A DNA stretch of 64,000 nt from Tsukamurella spumae (GTDB lineage: Bacteria; Actinomycetota; Actinomycetes; Mycobacteriales; Mycobacteriaceae), in contig NZ_JAAXOQ010000020.1 in NCBI RefSeq assembly GCF_012396015.1, positions 1 to 64,000 on the forward strand. Reading direction: 5' to 3'. Below are positions 16,643 to 24,204 of the stretch, in pieces. The translations under genes were made by a program, and so were the position numbers. Positions within the stretch are counted from its first letter, which is position 1, and each line of letters opens with the position of its first letter. The notes under the pieces are model-generated. The model was not told the origin of the DNA and did no database searches. It worked only from the letters and a program-made list of their open reading frames with translations.

Positions 16643-17545
16643 CTACAGCGACACCTGTCGGCCGCGCAGGCCGTCACGCGAGCGCCGCTGCGCGGCGGTG
16701 AGCTCGGAGTCGTCGGCCAGAGCCTCCGCCAGGCGCTTGGCCAGTTCGACGGTGCCCGGCACCCACTCGTCCGGGTGCGACTCGCGGTCGAGGTCGAAGA
16801 CGGGGACCAGCAGACCGTCGGACCGGAACGAGCCGGCGAACCGCGAGCCCTCGCCCACCGTCAAGCCGCCGGCGGCGTGCACGCGGGCCAACGCGGCCAT
16901 GAGCTCGTCCTCGGGCGCGGGGTGCACCCAGCGCAGGTGCGCCTTGGAGCCCGTGTCGGCCCACCACGGCGCGCCGATCCCGTCGGCGCCCAGGTCCAGG
17001 CGCGCCGCGGGCGTGATCAGCGAGTTGGCGTGCTCGACGAGCTGTCGGGTCTGCGCGTCCGCACCGTCGGTTCCCGCGAGCCACCAGTCGAAGTCCTTGT
17101 GCACGGTGATCTCGAGCTGCGCGGCGGGGTCGAGGACCTCGAGCAGCGCACCGTCGGGCGTCTCGGACAGGGCCTCCCCGGCGGGCGCGTCCGCCGCGAA
17201 CCGGGCGGCACCCGCGAGGGCGGCGCCGGGCGCGGTCGGCCGGGCGGCGGTCTGCAGCGCGGCGTAGCCGACGACACCGTCGGCCTCCTCGCGGACCAGC
17301 GCGTACGCGGCGCCCGGGAGCACCGTCGCGAGGCGGACCTCGCGGTTCGCGCCCGCGACCTTCAGCGGGGCCGTGGCGCTGGGGACGAACTGGCGCAGCG
17401 CGACGATGTCGCACTCGGCGGCCAGGCCCTCGAACGGGCGGGCCGTTGCGGCCTCGGCGGCCTCGGTGCGGGCGCGCTGCGCGGCCAGCTTCTCGGCACG
17501 GTTGGATCCCTCGCGGGGAGTGGCATTGCGTTCGCGTCTACCCAT
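16643..17545 (-). CDS. Conserved actinobacterial protein (DUF5926-like)
   Basis: A 300-residue soluble protein that begins with a very basic segment (MGRRERNATPREGSNRAEKL). It ends in a Trp-containing domain: KDFDWWLAGTDGADAQTRQL, then APWWADTGSKAHLRWVHPAP. It resembles the DUF5926 family found in many actinobacteria; I am only moderately sure of that label. No catalytic motif is recognised. It ends 1 base after the convergent TetR gene and lies 9 bases downstream of the glycerophosphodiesterase gene on the same strand, so it may be the last gene of that operon. Confidence 0.7.
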   Translation of the reverse strand: MGRRERNATPREGSNRAEKLAAQRARTEAAEAATARPFEGLAAECDIVALRQFVPSATAPLKVAGANREVRLATVLPGAAYALVREEADGVVGYAALQTAARPTAPGAALAGAARFAADAPAGEALSETPDGALLEVLDPAAQLEITVHKDFDWWLAGTDGADAQTRQLVEHANSLITPAARLDLGADGIGAPWWADTGSKAHLRWVHPAPEDELMAALARVHAAGGLTVGEGSRFAGSFRSDGLLVPVFDLDRESHPDEWVPGTVELAKRLAEALADDSELTAAQRRSRDGLRGRQVSL

Positions 17546-17554
17546 GCCGGAAGC

Positions 17555-18313
17555 CTATCCGCGCAGCCAGGACCGCGTCCGCGCCGGGTGGTTGGTCGCG
17601 ATCCACTCGACGCCGAGTCCATTGCACAGCGCGACGTCGACCTCGGAGTCCACGGTCCAGCAGTAGGTGAAGCGGCCGGCGGCGCGCGCCTTGGCGACGG
17701 TGTCCGGACGCTCCCGCAGCGACTCCACCGACGGTCCGATGCCCTGCGCGCGGACCGCCGTGGCCGCGCCGCCGCCGAGCAGCCGCGAGGCCTCGCCGAG
17801 GAGGACCGCGGGCACGCCGGGGGCGTTGCGCCGCACCCGCCAGATCGCGGAGCCGGAGAACGAGATGACGGTGACCGGCGCGTCCCGCAGGTCGTCGGGC
17901 TTGGCGAGCCCGTGGCGCTGGAGCGCGGCGACGAGCTTCTGCTCGACCATGCCGCCGAACCGGACCGGATGCTTGGTCTCGACGAACAGCTTCCGCCCGG
18001 ACGTGCGCGCCAGCTCGATCAACTCGTCGAGGGTGACGACGGGCTCCGGCTTGCCCGGCCGCTTCCACGAGCCGAAGTCCATGGCCTTGAGGTCGGCCAG
18101 GTCGAGCTCGGAGACGGCACCCGTGCCGTCGGAGGTGCGCTCGACGGTGCGGTCGTGCAGGCAGACGAGGTGCTGGTCCTTGGTCAGCCGCACATCGCAC
18201 TCGATGGCGTCGGCGCCCTCGGCGACGGCCGCCTCGAACGCGCTCATGGTGTGCTCGGGGTACTCGCCGCTCGCTCCCCGGTGCGCCACGACCCCTGCTA
18301 CGCCGCCAGCCAT
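17555..18313 (-). CDS. glpQ1: Glycerophosphodiester phosphodiesterase (cytoplasmic type)
   Basis: Hydrolyses glycerophosphodiesters from lipid turnover to glycerol-3-phosphate. The 252-residue protein carries the GDPD signature at its start: VAHRGASGEYPEHTMSAFEA (catalytic His-Arg, metal ligand Glu), then DAIECDVRLTKDQHLVCLHD with the metal-binding Glu/Asp and second catalytic His. The C-terminal WTVDSEVDVALCNGLGVEWI is also typical. An excellent AGGAGGAG ribosome site precedes ATG 18313, which lies 16 bases inside the upstream DUF4328 gene. No signal peptide. The position matches Rv3842c (glpQ1). Confidence 0.93.
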   Translation of the reverse strand: MAGGVAGVVAHRGASGEYPEHTMSAFEAAVAEGADAIECDVRLTKDQHLVCLHDRTVERTSDGTGAVSELDLADLKAMDFGSWKRPGKPEPVVTLDELIELARTSGRKLFVETKHPVRFGGMVEQKLVAALQRHGLAKPDDLRDAPVTVISFSGSAIWRVRRNAPGVPAVLLGEASRLLGGGAATAVRAQGIGPSVESLRERPDTVAKARAAGRFTYCWTVDSEVDVALCNGLGVEWIATNHPARTRSWLRG

Positions 18314-19128
18314 CGCGTCTCCTCCTGTTCGCGGGCCGTCGGCCCCCCGTCGATCATGCGCACCAACCGCGCCGTCACCAGCAGGAACGCACCGGACAGC
18401 AGGTAGGTCAGCGTGGTGTACACCATCGCATCGGCGCCGTGCTGCAGGCCGCCGGCCGCGAGGGTGTACGCCGTGCACGCCACGGTGACGATAGTCAGCG
18501 CGATCCACGCGCCCCACCAGCGCCGGATGAACATCGCGCGACGATCCGTCCTCGCGCCGCCCGCGCGCCGCTGCGCGTCGACCAGTTCGAGCACCAGCAC
18601 CGGCGCGGCCACCAGATTCACGACCGGGACCAGGCAGTACACCCACAGCTGCCAGACGGGCCGCGGCTCGCGGGTGCCCAGCTCGTCGAAGGCCCGGGCC
18701 CGGGCCGCCTGCAGCCACAGCGCGAGCACCGCGACCAGCGCGAGGACGGCGAGCACGGCCAGCCACCCCGTGGCGAACACGGCGACGGTCGCCGCGATCG
18801 CGAGAGCGCCGGGCACGGGCCCCGCCCGGTTGATCACCAGCAGCAGGTAGGCCAGCGCCTCGGCCGCGGCGGCGACGAAGACGATCACCGTGGTCAGCCG
18901 GAGCACGAAGGGCGTGACGTCCGCCGCGGCCTGCGCCGTGCTCACCGGCGCGGCGGGCGCGGGCGTGAAGTCCTGCCGCAGACCCCAGCGCGGGACCGCC
19001 GGGTAGCGCGGGGTCGGCCTCGGGCCCGACGGTGCCCGCCTCGGCACCGGGAGCGTCTCGGGCGGGCGTCGGGCCAGCCAGCGGATGCGCCGACGCGGGG
19101 CCTCGGTGCGGGCCGGGGTCGGGTGCAT
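18298..19128 (-). CDS. DUF4328 family membrane protein (Rv3843c-like)
   Basis: A 276-residue protein with a Pro/Arg-rich cytoplasmic N terminus (MHPTPARTEAPRRRIRWLAR) and about six hydrophobic segments, such as VLRLTTVIVFVAAAAEALAY and GWLAVLAVLALVAVLALWLQ. WLQAARARAFDELG followed by PVWQLWVYCLVPVVNLVAAP is the core of the DUF4328 pattern. The start codon overlaps the rhodanese stop by one base (TGATG), and the 3' end overlaps the GDPD gene by 16 bases. Rhodanese, DUF4328 and GDPD thus form a tightly coupled operon. The molecular role is unknown. Confidence 0.82.
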   Translation of the reverse strand: MHPTPARTEAPRRRIRWLARRPPETLPVPRRAPSGPRPTPRYPAVPRWGLRQDFTPAPAAPVSTAQAAADVTPFVLRLTTVIVFVAAAAEALAYLLLVINRAGPVPGALAIAATVAVFATGWLAVLAVLALVAVLALWLQAARARAFDELGTREPRPVWQLWVYCLVPVVNLVAAPVLVLELVDAQRRAGGARTDRRAMFIRRWWGAWIALTIVTVACTAYTLAAGGLQHGADAMVYTTLTYLLSGAFLLVTARLVRMIDGGPTAREQEETRWLAA

Positions 19129-19478
19129 CAGACGGCCCCCGGGGTGCCGTCCGCACGCACGACGGGGCGCTCCGACGACGCCCACGCGATCATTCCCCCG
19201 TCCACGACCACGGCCTCGATCCCCACGGTCTCGAGGTACCGCACCGCCTGCTCCGACCGCCCACCGCCGCGGCAGATCACGAGCACCTCCGAGTCGAGGT
19301 CGAGCTCGGCGAACCGGACCGGCAACTCGGCCAGCGGGATGTGCTGCGCGCCGGGCGCATGGCCGAGGTCCCATTCGTCCTGTTCACGGACGTCGAGCAG
19401 GGTGATCGTCGAGGCAGCGGCCACATCAGCGGGAAGCGCGTCGACGGGGATCGGGCCGTCGCCGGAGTAGTCCGTCAT
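19128..19478 (-). CDS. Single-domain rhodanese (sulfurtransferase-like) protein
   Basis: A 116-residue cytoplasmic protein with one rhodanese domain: ITLLDVREQDEWDLGHAPGA, then the active-site loop VICRGGGRSEQAV with the persulfide-forming Cys at about residue 80. The CRGGGRS loop has seven positions, in the range of true sulfurtransferases. First gene of the operon with DUF4328 and the GDPD. The substrate is unknown. Confidence 0.9.
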   Translation of the reverse strand: MTDYSGDGPIPVDALPADVAAASTITLLDVREQDEWDLGHAPGAQHIPLAELPVRFAELDLDSEVLVICRGGGRSEQAVRYLETVGIEAVVVDGGMIAWASSERPVVRADGTPGAV

Positions 19479-19550
19479 GCCACCAGTCTTCCACGCGCGG
19501 GGGCGGGCATCCCGGAGAAATCACCGCGCCGGGCACGCGCCGGAGACGCG

Positions 19551-19637
19551 CCATCCACAGTTTCCACAGGCTCATCCACAGGTTGAGGGTTGTGAGGTGC
19601 GTGCTTCACCAGTGCGAATCCGTCGCCCTGTGGATCG
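19551..19637. promoter_or_regulatory. Cluster of four DnaA-box-like motifs
   Basis: CCATCCACA (19551-19559), GTTTCCACA (19560-19568) and TCATCCACA (19572-19580) lie on the plus strand, and TGTGGATCG (19629-19637, reading CGATCCACA) on the minus strand. TCATCCACA matches TTATCCACA at eight of nine positions; the others match less well. The cluster sits in the 165-base gap between the rhodanese gene and the SppA-like gene. Confidence 0.5.
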
Positions 19638-19643
19638 ATCACG

Positions 19644-20552
19644 TCAGGATCCGTAACTCGCCCACAGGCCGCGGCGCTGGAGGCCCGACAGCGCACCGTC
19701 GAGCACCCCTGCGGTGATCGACGCGGCGAGCCCCGCCCCGTCGACCGCGGTGCTGCCGCCGAGCAGGCGGGCGAGCAGTGGTTTCGGGGTGTGCATGGCC
19801 TCGATCTCCGCGTCGGGGAAGCGGTCGGCGAGGACGCCGCGCAGGGTGCCGATGCCGTCGGCGAGGCCCAGGTCGACGGCCTTGCGGCCGATCCAGACCT
19901 CGCCCGTGAACAGGGCGGGATCCTCACCCAGCCGAGTGCCGCGGCGATCGACGACCCACTCGCGGAAGGCGGTGTGGATGTCGCCCTGGATGCCGTGCAG
20001 CCACTCGAGATCGCCCTCGCGGACGTCCTCGAACATGTCGAGGCGATGCTTCGCGTCCCCCTCGGTGAACACCCGCCGTTCCAGGCCGATCTTGCCGATG
20101 AGCTCCTTCGCGCCGAAGCCCGCGGAGATCACGCCGATCGATCCGACGATGGACGTGCTGGTCACGAAGATCTCGTCGGCGGCGCAGGCCAGCCAGTAGC
20201 CACCCGACGCGGCGACGTCCTCGCAGAACGCCAGCACCGGCAGCTCATGCTTCTCGGCGAGTTGGCGGATGCGGGTTCCGATCAGTTCGGACTGGGCCGG
20301 CGAGCCGCCGGGGCTGTTGAGCGCGAGTGCGACGGCGACGGCGTCGTCGGTCTCGAAGGCCCGACGCAGCACCGGCTCGACGCCGGCCAGGTTGAGCGCG
20401 CCGCGGCCGAGCCCGCCGGACATCGCGGGCGCGGCGATCGGGCCCTCCAGGCGGACGACGGGGACCACGCCCCCGGCCTGCCCGAGGGCGGCGCGTACGC
20501 GGTGGCTCGCGGCCTTGGCCGCGTCCTGCAGATCGGTCACGAGAGGACTCAT
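19644..20552 (-). CDS. SppA/S49 family serine peptidase
   Basis: A 302-residue ClpP-fold protease of the signal-peptide-peptidase A family. VALALNSPGGSPAQSELIGT is the oxyanion region. AFCEDVAASGGYWLACAADE contains the nucleophilic Ser of the short (single-domain) SppA type, and the Lys in FTEGDAKHRLDMF is the likely base. It lacks a clear N-terminal membrane helix, unlike E. coli SppA, so it may be cytoplasmic or peripheral. It follows the DUF2752 gene by 47 bases and probably shares its transcript. Confidence 0.85.
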   Translation of the reverse strand: MSPLVTDLQDAAKAASHRVRAALGQAGGVVPVVRLEGPIAAPAMSGGLGRGALNLAGVEPVLRRAFETDDAVAVALALNSPGGSPAQSELIGTRIRQLAEKHELPVLAFCEDVAASGGYWLACAADEIFVTSTSIVGSIGVISAGFGAKELIGKIGLERRVFTEGDAKHRLDMFEDVREGDLEWLHGIQGDIHTAFREWVVDRRGTRLGEDPALFTGEVWIGRKAVDLGLADGIGTLRGVLADRFPDAEIEAMHTPKPLLARLLGGSTAVDGAGLAASITAGVLDGALSGLQRRGLWASYGS

Positions 20553-20599
20553 GGCCCCGACGGTAGCGGCAAGCACCGACGACGCGGCGACGACGCAGG

Positions 20600-21019
20600 T
20601 CAGGGCGCCAGCGGGGAGCCCGGGAGGTTGCGGGCCACCGTCCACACCGCGATCAGGACGCCGACGGTGACCCACAGATAGGTGTTCGTCGGCAGGGACG
20701 GGACCCGGAAGCCGACCTTCCTGCCCAGCCACCCGATCCACAACCACACCACGATCGCCGCTGCGGGGTAGACGAGCGCGTTCGACCCGAGAGCGGCGCC
20801 GAAGGCTCCGTTGGTGATGTCGTTGACGGCGCGCAGGCCGCCACAGCCCGGACAGTAGAGGCCGGTCACCGCGTACAGCGGGCAGACGCCCCAGCTCCCC
20901 TGCTGATGCGGGTCGCGCAGGTGCAGGGCGAGGGCGGTCGCGCCCACGGCCGCCGCCGTGGCGAGGGGGCCGGCCGCGGCGCGCAGGCTCCCCCGGGCGG
21001 GTGAGGTGGTGGCCGTCAT
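20600..21019 (-). CDS. DUF2752 family membrane protein
   Basis: A 139-residue protein with about three membrane segments. Between the first two it has WGVCPLYAVTGLYCPGCGGL, the CPxxxxTGxxCPGCGxxR signature of DUF2752, whose cysteines may bind a metal or form disulfides. It sits between another small membrane-protein gene (44 bases upstream) and the SppA-like peptidase gene, forming a three-gene membrane/protease operon. Function not established. Confidence 0.88.
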   Translation of the reverse strand: MTATTSPARGSLRAAAGPLATAAAVGATALALHLRDPHQQGSWGVCPLYAVTGLYCPGCGGLRAVNDITNGAFGAALGSNALVYPAAAIVVWLWIGWLGRKVGFRVPSLPTNTYLWVTVGVLIAVWTVARNLPGSPLAP

Positions 21020-21063
21020 GGGGTCCAGGCTAGCGCTCCGTGGCCGACGGGGCCCGGGCCCGA

Positions 21064-21471
21064 TCAGGCAGCGGTGATCCAGGCCAGGCCGCCGAACAGG
21101 CAGCCCAGCGAGACGAGCGCGTCCAGCGCCGCGTAGCCCCAGGCGAAGCGGCGGTTGAGCAGGTTGAGCACCGCATGCGCACCGAAGGTGGTGCCCAGCA
21201 GCAGCGAGATCAGGAAGGTGATCGCCAGGACGTCGAGGTCGCCGCCGTAGCTGCAGGCCATCGCCGCGCAGTCGCGGAACGAGGGCAGCGCGGCCACTGC
21301 GAGCACGAGGTTGGCGATGGTCGCCGTGAACGAGGCGATGAGCAGTGCCATCGACACGACGATGTCGGCGCGGGTCTGGCGGCCGCCGACGAGGGTGCGA
21401 ATGCGGCCGGCCCGACCAGCGTGCGGGTGCTGGGTGCGCACTCCGATGCTGAATCCGGTCATGCCAATCAT
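21064..21471 (-). CDS. Small polytopic membrane protein
   Basis: About 135 residues from ATG 21471 (MIGMTGFSIGVRTQHPHAGR). ATG 21462 and a TTG at 21498 are alternative starts. The basic N terminus is followed by about four hydrophobic stretches, for instance MALLIASFTATIANLVLAVA and VLAITFLISLLLGTTFGAHA. Two cysteines lie in RDCAAMACSYGGD. I do not recognise a family. First gene of the DUF2752/SppA operon, with a long inverted repeat directly upstream. Confidence 0.65.
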   Translation of the reverse strand: MIGMTGFSIGVRTQHPHAGRAGRIRTLVGGRQTRADIVVSMALLIASFTATIANLVLAVAALPSFRDCAAMACSYGGDLDVLAITFLISLLLGTTFGAHAVLNLLNRRFAWGYAALDALVSLGCLFGGLAWITAA

Positions 21472-21499
21472 GATCCGTCCGAACACGACGGATTCCAAG

Positions 21500-21538
21500 C
21501 ACGTTCGATAGAAACCATGACAGATTCTATCGAACGTG
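21500..21538. promoter_or_regulatory. 14-bp perfect inverted repeat, probable operator
   Basis: CACGTTCGATAGAA (21500-21513) and TTCTATCGAACGTG (21525-21538) are exact reverse complements with an 11-base spacer. It sits 29 bases before the preferred start of the minus-strand membrane gene, in an A/T-richer stretch and without a U-run. An operator fits better than a terminator. It does not match the actinobacterial LexA box. Confidence 0.55.
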
Positions 21539-21721
21539 GGTGCCGCGCTGCAGGTGAGCGCCGTAAGGCAATCCTACGGTCTATTACGTCACATTCGCTT
21601 GAATGAACAACAAACATCGGACATTCCGGCGCTTCGGCCACGGGGCGGATTGAACGGGACGCCGTATCAGACTCGATTTCCTACGTCCGTGTAGGTCGGC
21701 TATGGTGGTCCACACCACAGC

Positions 21722-21737
21722 TGTGACAGAGTTCACA
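21722..21737. promoter_or_regulatory. CRP/GlxR-type binding site
   Basis: TGTGACAGAGTTCACA matches the palindromic TGTGA-N6-TCACA consensus of actinobacterial cAMP receptor proteins exactly. It is 24 bases before the ATG of the 50-residue membrane protein. A possible -10 (TATGGT) lies just upstream, which would place the site at or after the transcription start, as in repression. Confidence 0.7.
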
Positions 21738-21761
21738 ACTGCAAGCACGGAAGGCGGCGCG

Positions 21762-21914
21762 ATGACGGTCAGGCACACACGATCCATCGCCACGGGCGCG
21801 GACGCGGCGGCGCGCAGCTCATGCACCGTGCACTTCTCGCGTTCGCTGGCCCGAACCGGCCTGACGGTCGCCGTGCTGGCGCTCGCCCTCGTGCTCATCA
21901 TCGCCCTGGGCTGA
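21762..21914 (+). CDS. Small single-span membrane protein (50 residues)
   Basis: ATG 21762 is preceded by GGAAGG. The peptide has a polar N-terminal half (MTVRHTRSIATGADAAARSS) and a C-terminal membrane helix (TGLTVAVLALALVLIIALG). Third-position G/C is high and an exact CRP-type site lies upstream; both support a real gene. A longer in-frame start at 21702 would place the CRP site inside the coding region and lacks a ribosome site. Function unknown. Confidence 0.55.
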   Translation: MTVRHTRSIATGADAAARSSCTVHFSRSLARTGLTVAVLALALVLIIALG

Positions 21915-22067
21915 CACTCCGGCAGGCGGCTCGACCGGCGCGAACCTCAACAGCACTTCATGCGCATTCGGCCATCCTTATTGCGGAACCATTCCAGATA
22001 AGAAAAGCTGGACCAGTAACGTAGGACCAATCAGGGGACGATCGTCCTCGCTATCGAAGGGAAAGAC

Positions 22068-22670
22068 GTGGCCGTCTACACTCTGCCGGACCTCGACTAC
22101 GACTACAGCGCTCTCGAGCCCTACATCTCGGCCGAGATCATGGAGTTGCACCACAGCAAGCATCACGCCGCGTACGTGGCCGGCGCCAACCAGGCTCTCG
22201 AGCAGCTCGCCGAGGCCCGCGAGGACGGCTCGATCGCCACCAAGGCGCCGCTGCTCTCGAAGAACCTCGCGTTCCACCTGGGTGGCCACACCAACCACTC
22301 CATCTTCTGGAAGAACATGTCGCCCAACGGCGGCGACAAGCCGGTCGGTGACCTGGCCGCCGCGATCGACGACCAGTTCGGCGGCTTCGACAAGTTCCAG
22401 GCGCACTTCAACGCCGTCGCGATGACGCTGCAGGGCTCCGGCTGGTCCGTGCTCGCGTACGACCACATCGGGCAGCGCCTCGTGATCCAGCAGCTGACCG
22501 ACCAGCAGGGCAACATCTCGGAGGCCCTCACTCCGCTGCTGCAGCTCGACATGTGGGAGCACGCCTTCTACCTGCAGTACAAGAACGTCAAGGGCGATTA
22601 CGTCAAGGCCTGGTGGAACGTTGTGAACTGGGACGATGTCGCTGCGCGCTACGCCGCCGCCACCGCCTGA
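22068..22670 (+). CDS. sodA: Superoxide dismutase [Fe/Mn]
   Basis: A 200-residue Fe/Mn-family enzyme that converts superoxide to oxygen and hydrogen peroxide. It starts at GTG 22068 after a GAAGGGA site, with [20 protein letters not shown]. Metal ligands are visible: His in [12 protein letters not shown], His in [13 protein letters not shown], and Asp and His in [14 protein letters not shown]. It resembles mycobacterial SodA closely (ending YAAATA). Like that protein it has no signal peptide. The metal, Fe or Mn, cannot be decided from sequence alone. The position matches Rv3846. Confidence 0.97.
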   Translation: MAVYTLPDLDYDYSALEPYISAEIMELHHSKHHAAYVAGANQALEQLAEAREDGSIATKAPLLSKNLAFHLGGHTNHSIFWKNMSPNGGDKPVGDLAAAIDDQFGGFDKFQAHFNAVAMTLQGSGWSVLAYDHIGQRLVIQQLTDQQGNISEALTPLLQLDMWEHAFYLQYKNVKGDYVKAWWNVVNWDDVAARYAAATA

Positions 22671-22692
22671 GTCCGTATCTCCTCAGCCTCGG

Positions 22693-22724
22693 AACCCCGT
22701 CCAGCGCACTGCGCCGGCGGGGTT
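22693..22724 (+). terminator. Rho-independent-type terminator after sodA
   Basis: AACCCCG (22693-22699) pairs with CGGGGTT (22718-22724), with a GC-rich inner part and a following T. It lies 23 bases after the sodA stop. Confidence 0.65.
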
Positions 22725-22801
22725 TCGTCGTTGCGCGTGCTGCGCAGTGCGAGGCCATTCGCTACCGTGAGCCCACAACCCACGTATCTGAAAGGTCTCC
22801 C

Positions 22802-23272
22802 ATGCTCCCCCGTGTCACCGCTGCCCTCACCTCCGTGGCCGCCGTCGCCGTCCTCGCGCCGGCCGTCGCCCACGCCGCGCCCGCCCCCGGCGACGAGGCG
22901 ACCGCGCGCCGGATCGCGTGCGAGCAGTACGCCGTCGGCGCGGTGACCTTCGACTACCGCGATCTCGCGCCGTGGCGCGCACGCCTCGTCCGCGGTACGT
23001 CTCCTGAGCTGTCGACGAAGCTCGCAGACACCTACGACGCCATGCGGGAACTGCTCCAGCCGCTCAAGTGGGTGTCCACCGCGAGCCTGAGCGGCGCCGA
23101 GGTCCGGCACGTCGGTGACGACGTGTGGAAGGCCAGGTGCTTCGTCTCCGTGCACGCCACCAACGTGCAGGCACCGCAGGGCCGGGACGTGTTGACCGTC
23201 TACGAGGTCACACTCGACAAGAAGCGGAACTGGCAGATCACCGACGTCGGCGGCACCCCCAACGGGCTCTGA
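22802..23272 (+). CDS. Secreted Mce-associated/NTF2-like protein
   Basis: 156 residues from ATG 22802, preceded by GAAAGG. It has a clean signal peptide ending near AVAHAAPAPG (about residue 27) and a mature domain of about 130 residues. VTFDYRDLAPWRARLVRGTS and the closing DKKRNWQITDVGG are reminiscent of the NTF2-like C-terminal domain of Mce-associated proteins; this is a pattern-based suggestion. Two cysteines could form a disulfide outside the membrane. No Mce genes are nearby. Confidence 0.7.
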   Translation: MLPRVTAALTSVAAVAVLAPAVAHAAPAPGDEATARRIACEQYAVGAVTFDYRDLAPWRARLVRGTSPELSTKLADTYDAMRELLQPLKWVSTASLSGAEVRHVGDDVWKARCFVSVHATNVQAPQGRDVLTVYEVTLDKKRNWQITDVGGTPNGL

Positions 23273-23309
23273 TCCCCATCGTGTCAGCGCCCGCTGAGAG
23301 AGTGGGCAC

Positions 23310-23915
23310 ATGACGCAGCCGGGATACGACGCCCTCGCCGACACCTACGCCGAGATGTTCCCGGATCCGTACCAGTACCCCATCGAGGCGCACGCCGCGG
23401 CGGCCTTCGCGGAGGCCGCCGCGGGCCGGATCGGCCGCACCGTCGACGTCGGCTGCGGGCTCGGCCATGTCGCCGCCGACCTCGCCGCCCGCGGCCTCGA
23501 CGTGATCGGTGTCGATCCGAGCCCCGGCATGCTCGCCCACGCACGCAGCCTGCACCCCCACGTCGCCTTCTCCGCCGACGATGCCTCGCTGAGCACCCTG
23601 ACCGACGGCCCGATCGCCGCGATCCTCGCCCGGTTCAGCCTGATTCACGTGGAACCGTCCGAGGTCCGTTCGACGGTGCGCCGCTGGGCCGCGCGGGTGT
23701 CCGCCGGGACTCCGGTGCTCGTCGCGTTTCAGGCGGCCGACGAGCCCGGTCCGGCGATCGCCTTCGACCACGCCGTCGCGCCGGCCTGGCGGTGGCATCC
23801 GGATGAGTTCGGCGAGGTTCTCGCCGCGGCGGGCTTCGAGGAGTCCTGGCGAATCGTCTACCGCGACAAGAACTACCGGTTCCCCATGGCGCAGATCCTC
23901 GCCCACCGGCGCTGA
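23310..23915 (+). CDS. Class I SAM-dependent methyltransferase
   Basis: A 201-residue soluble protein with a Rossmann-type methyltransferase domain: TVDVGCGLGHVAADLAARGL (glycine-rich loop, motif I), then VIGVDPSPGMLAHARSLHP (acidic residue that binds the ribose) and a PIAAILARFSLIHV motif II/III region. The acceptor substrate is unknown. It stands 37 bases after the secreted protein gene and may be co-transcribed. Confidence 0.85.
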   Translation: MTQPGYDALADTYAEMFPDPYQYPIEAHAAAAFAEAAAGRIGRTVDVGCGLGHVAADLAARGLDVIGVDPSPGMLAHARSLHPHVAFSADDASLSTLTDGPIAAILARFSLIHVEPSEVRSTVRRWAARVSAGTPVLVAFQAADEPGPAIAFDHAVAPAWRWHPDEFGEVLAAAGFEESWRIVYRDKNYRFPMAQILAHRR

Positions 23916-24043
23916 ACGGGGCACCGGCACCGTCGGATACGGGGAGCCGAAACCCTCGCGCCGGAGGCCTGAAGAACCGCGACAGGGCACCGAAACTCTT
24001 GCGCGACTTGCGGTTCCGATAAGGCGTGACTACCCTGGGTGAT

Positions 24044-24145
24044 GCACGAAGGGGAGTAGCCCCCCAATCGCGCGGTCGACACACTGGCACCCCGATGGCG
24101 CCCGGCCCCGCGAACCGCCTCCCGCGGTGGGCGAGACCTTTGTGC
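24044..24145 (+). ncRNA. yybP-ykoY manganese riboswitch aptamer
   Basis: The 5' side has GCACGAAGG followed by GGAGUAGC (the conserved GGGGAGUAGC at 24051-24060), and the 3' side has GCGAGACCUUUGUGC. These are the hallmark sequences of the Mn2+-sensing yybP-ykoY class. P1 forms from 24044-24052 and 24137-24145 (nine pairs, one G-U). The gene downstream is a GDT1/TMEM165-family transporter, a known partner of this riboswitch class. See the terminator entry for the switching mechanism. Confidence 0.85.
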
Positions 24146-24191
24146 CACTTGCGCGGTCCGCGAACGTGGATCCGTGTGGCACAGGTCTTTT
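24134..24191 (+). terminator. Riboswitch-controlled intrinsic terminator
   Basis: 24134-24148 (AGACCUUUGUGCCAC) pairs with 24176-24188 (GUGGCACAGGUCU), leaving a 2-base bulge, and a U-run follows at 24188-24191. Its 5' arm uses the conserved AGACC and the 3' strand of P1, so aptamer and terminator exclude each other. Mn2+ binding should stabilise P1, prevent this hairpin and allow transcription of the transporter. Confidence 0.8.
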
Positions 24192-24204
24192 CGGAGGTTC
24201 CATC

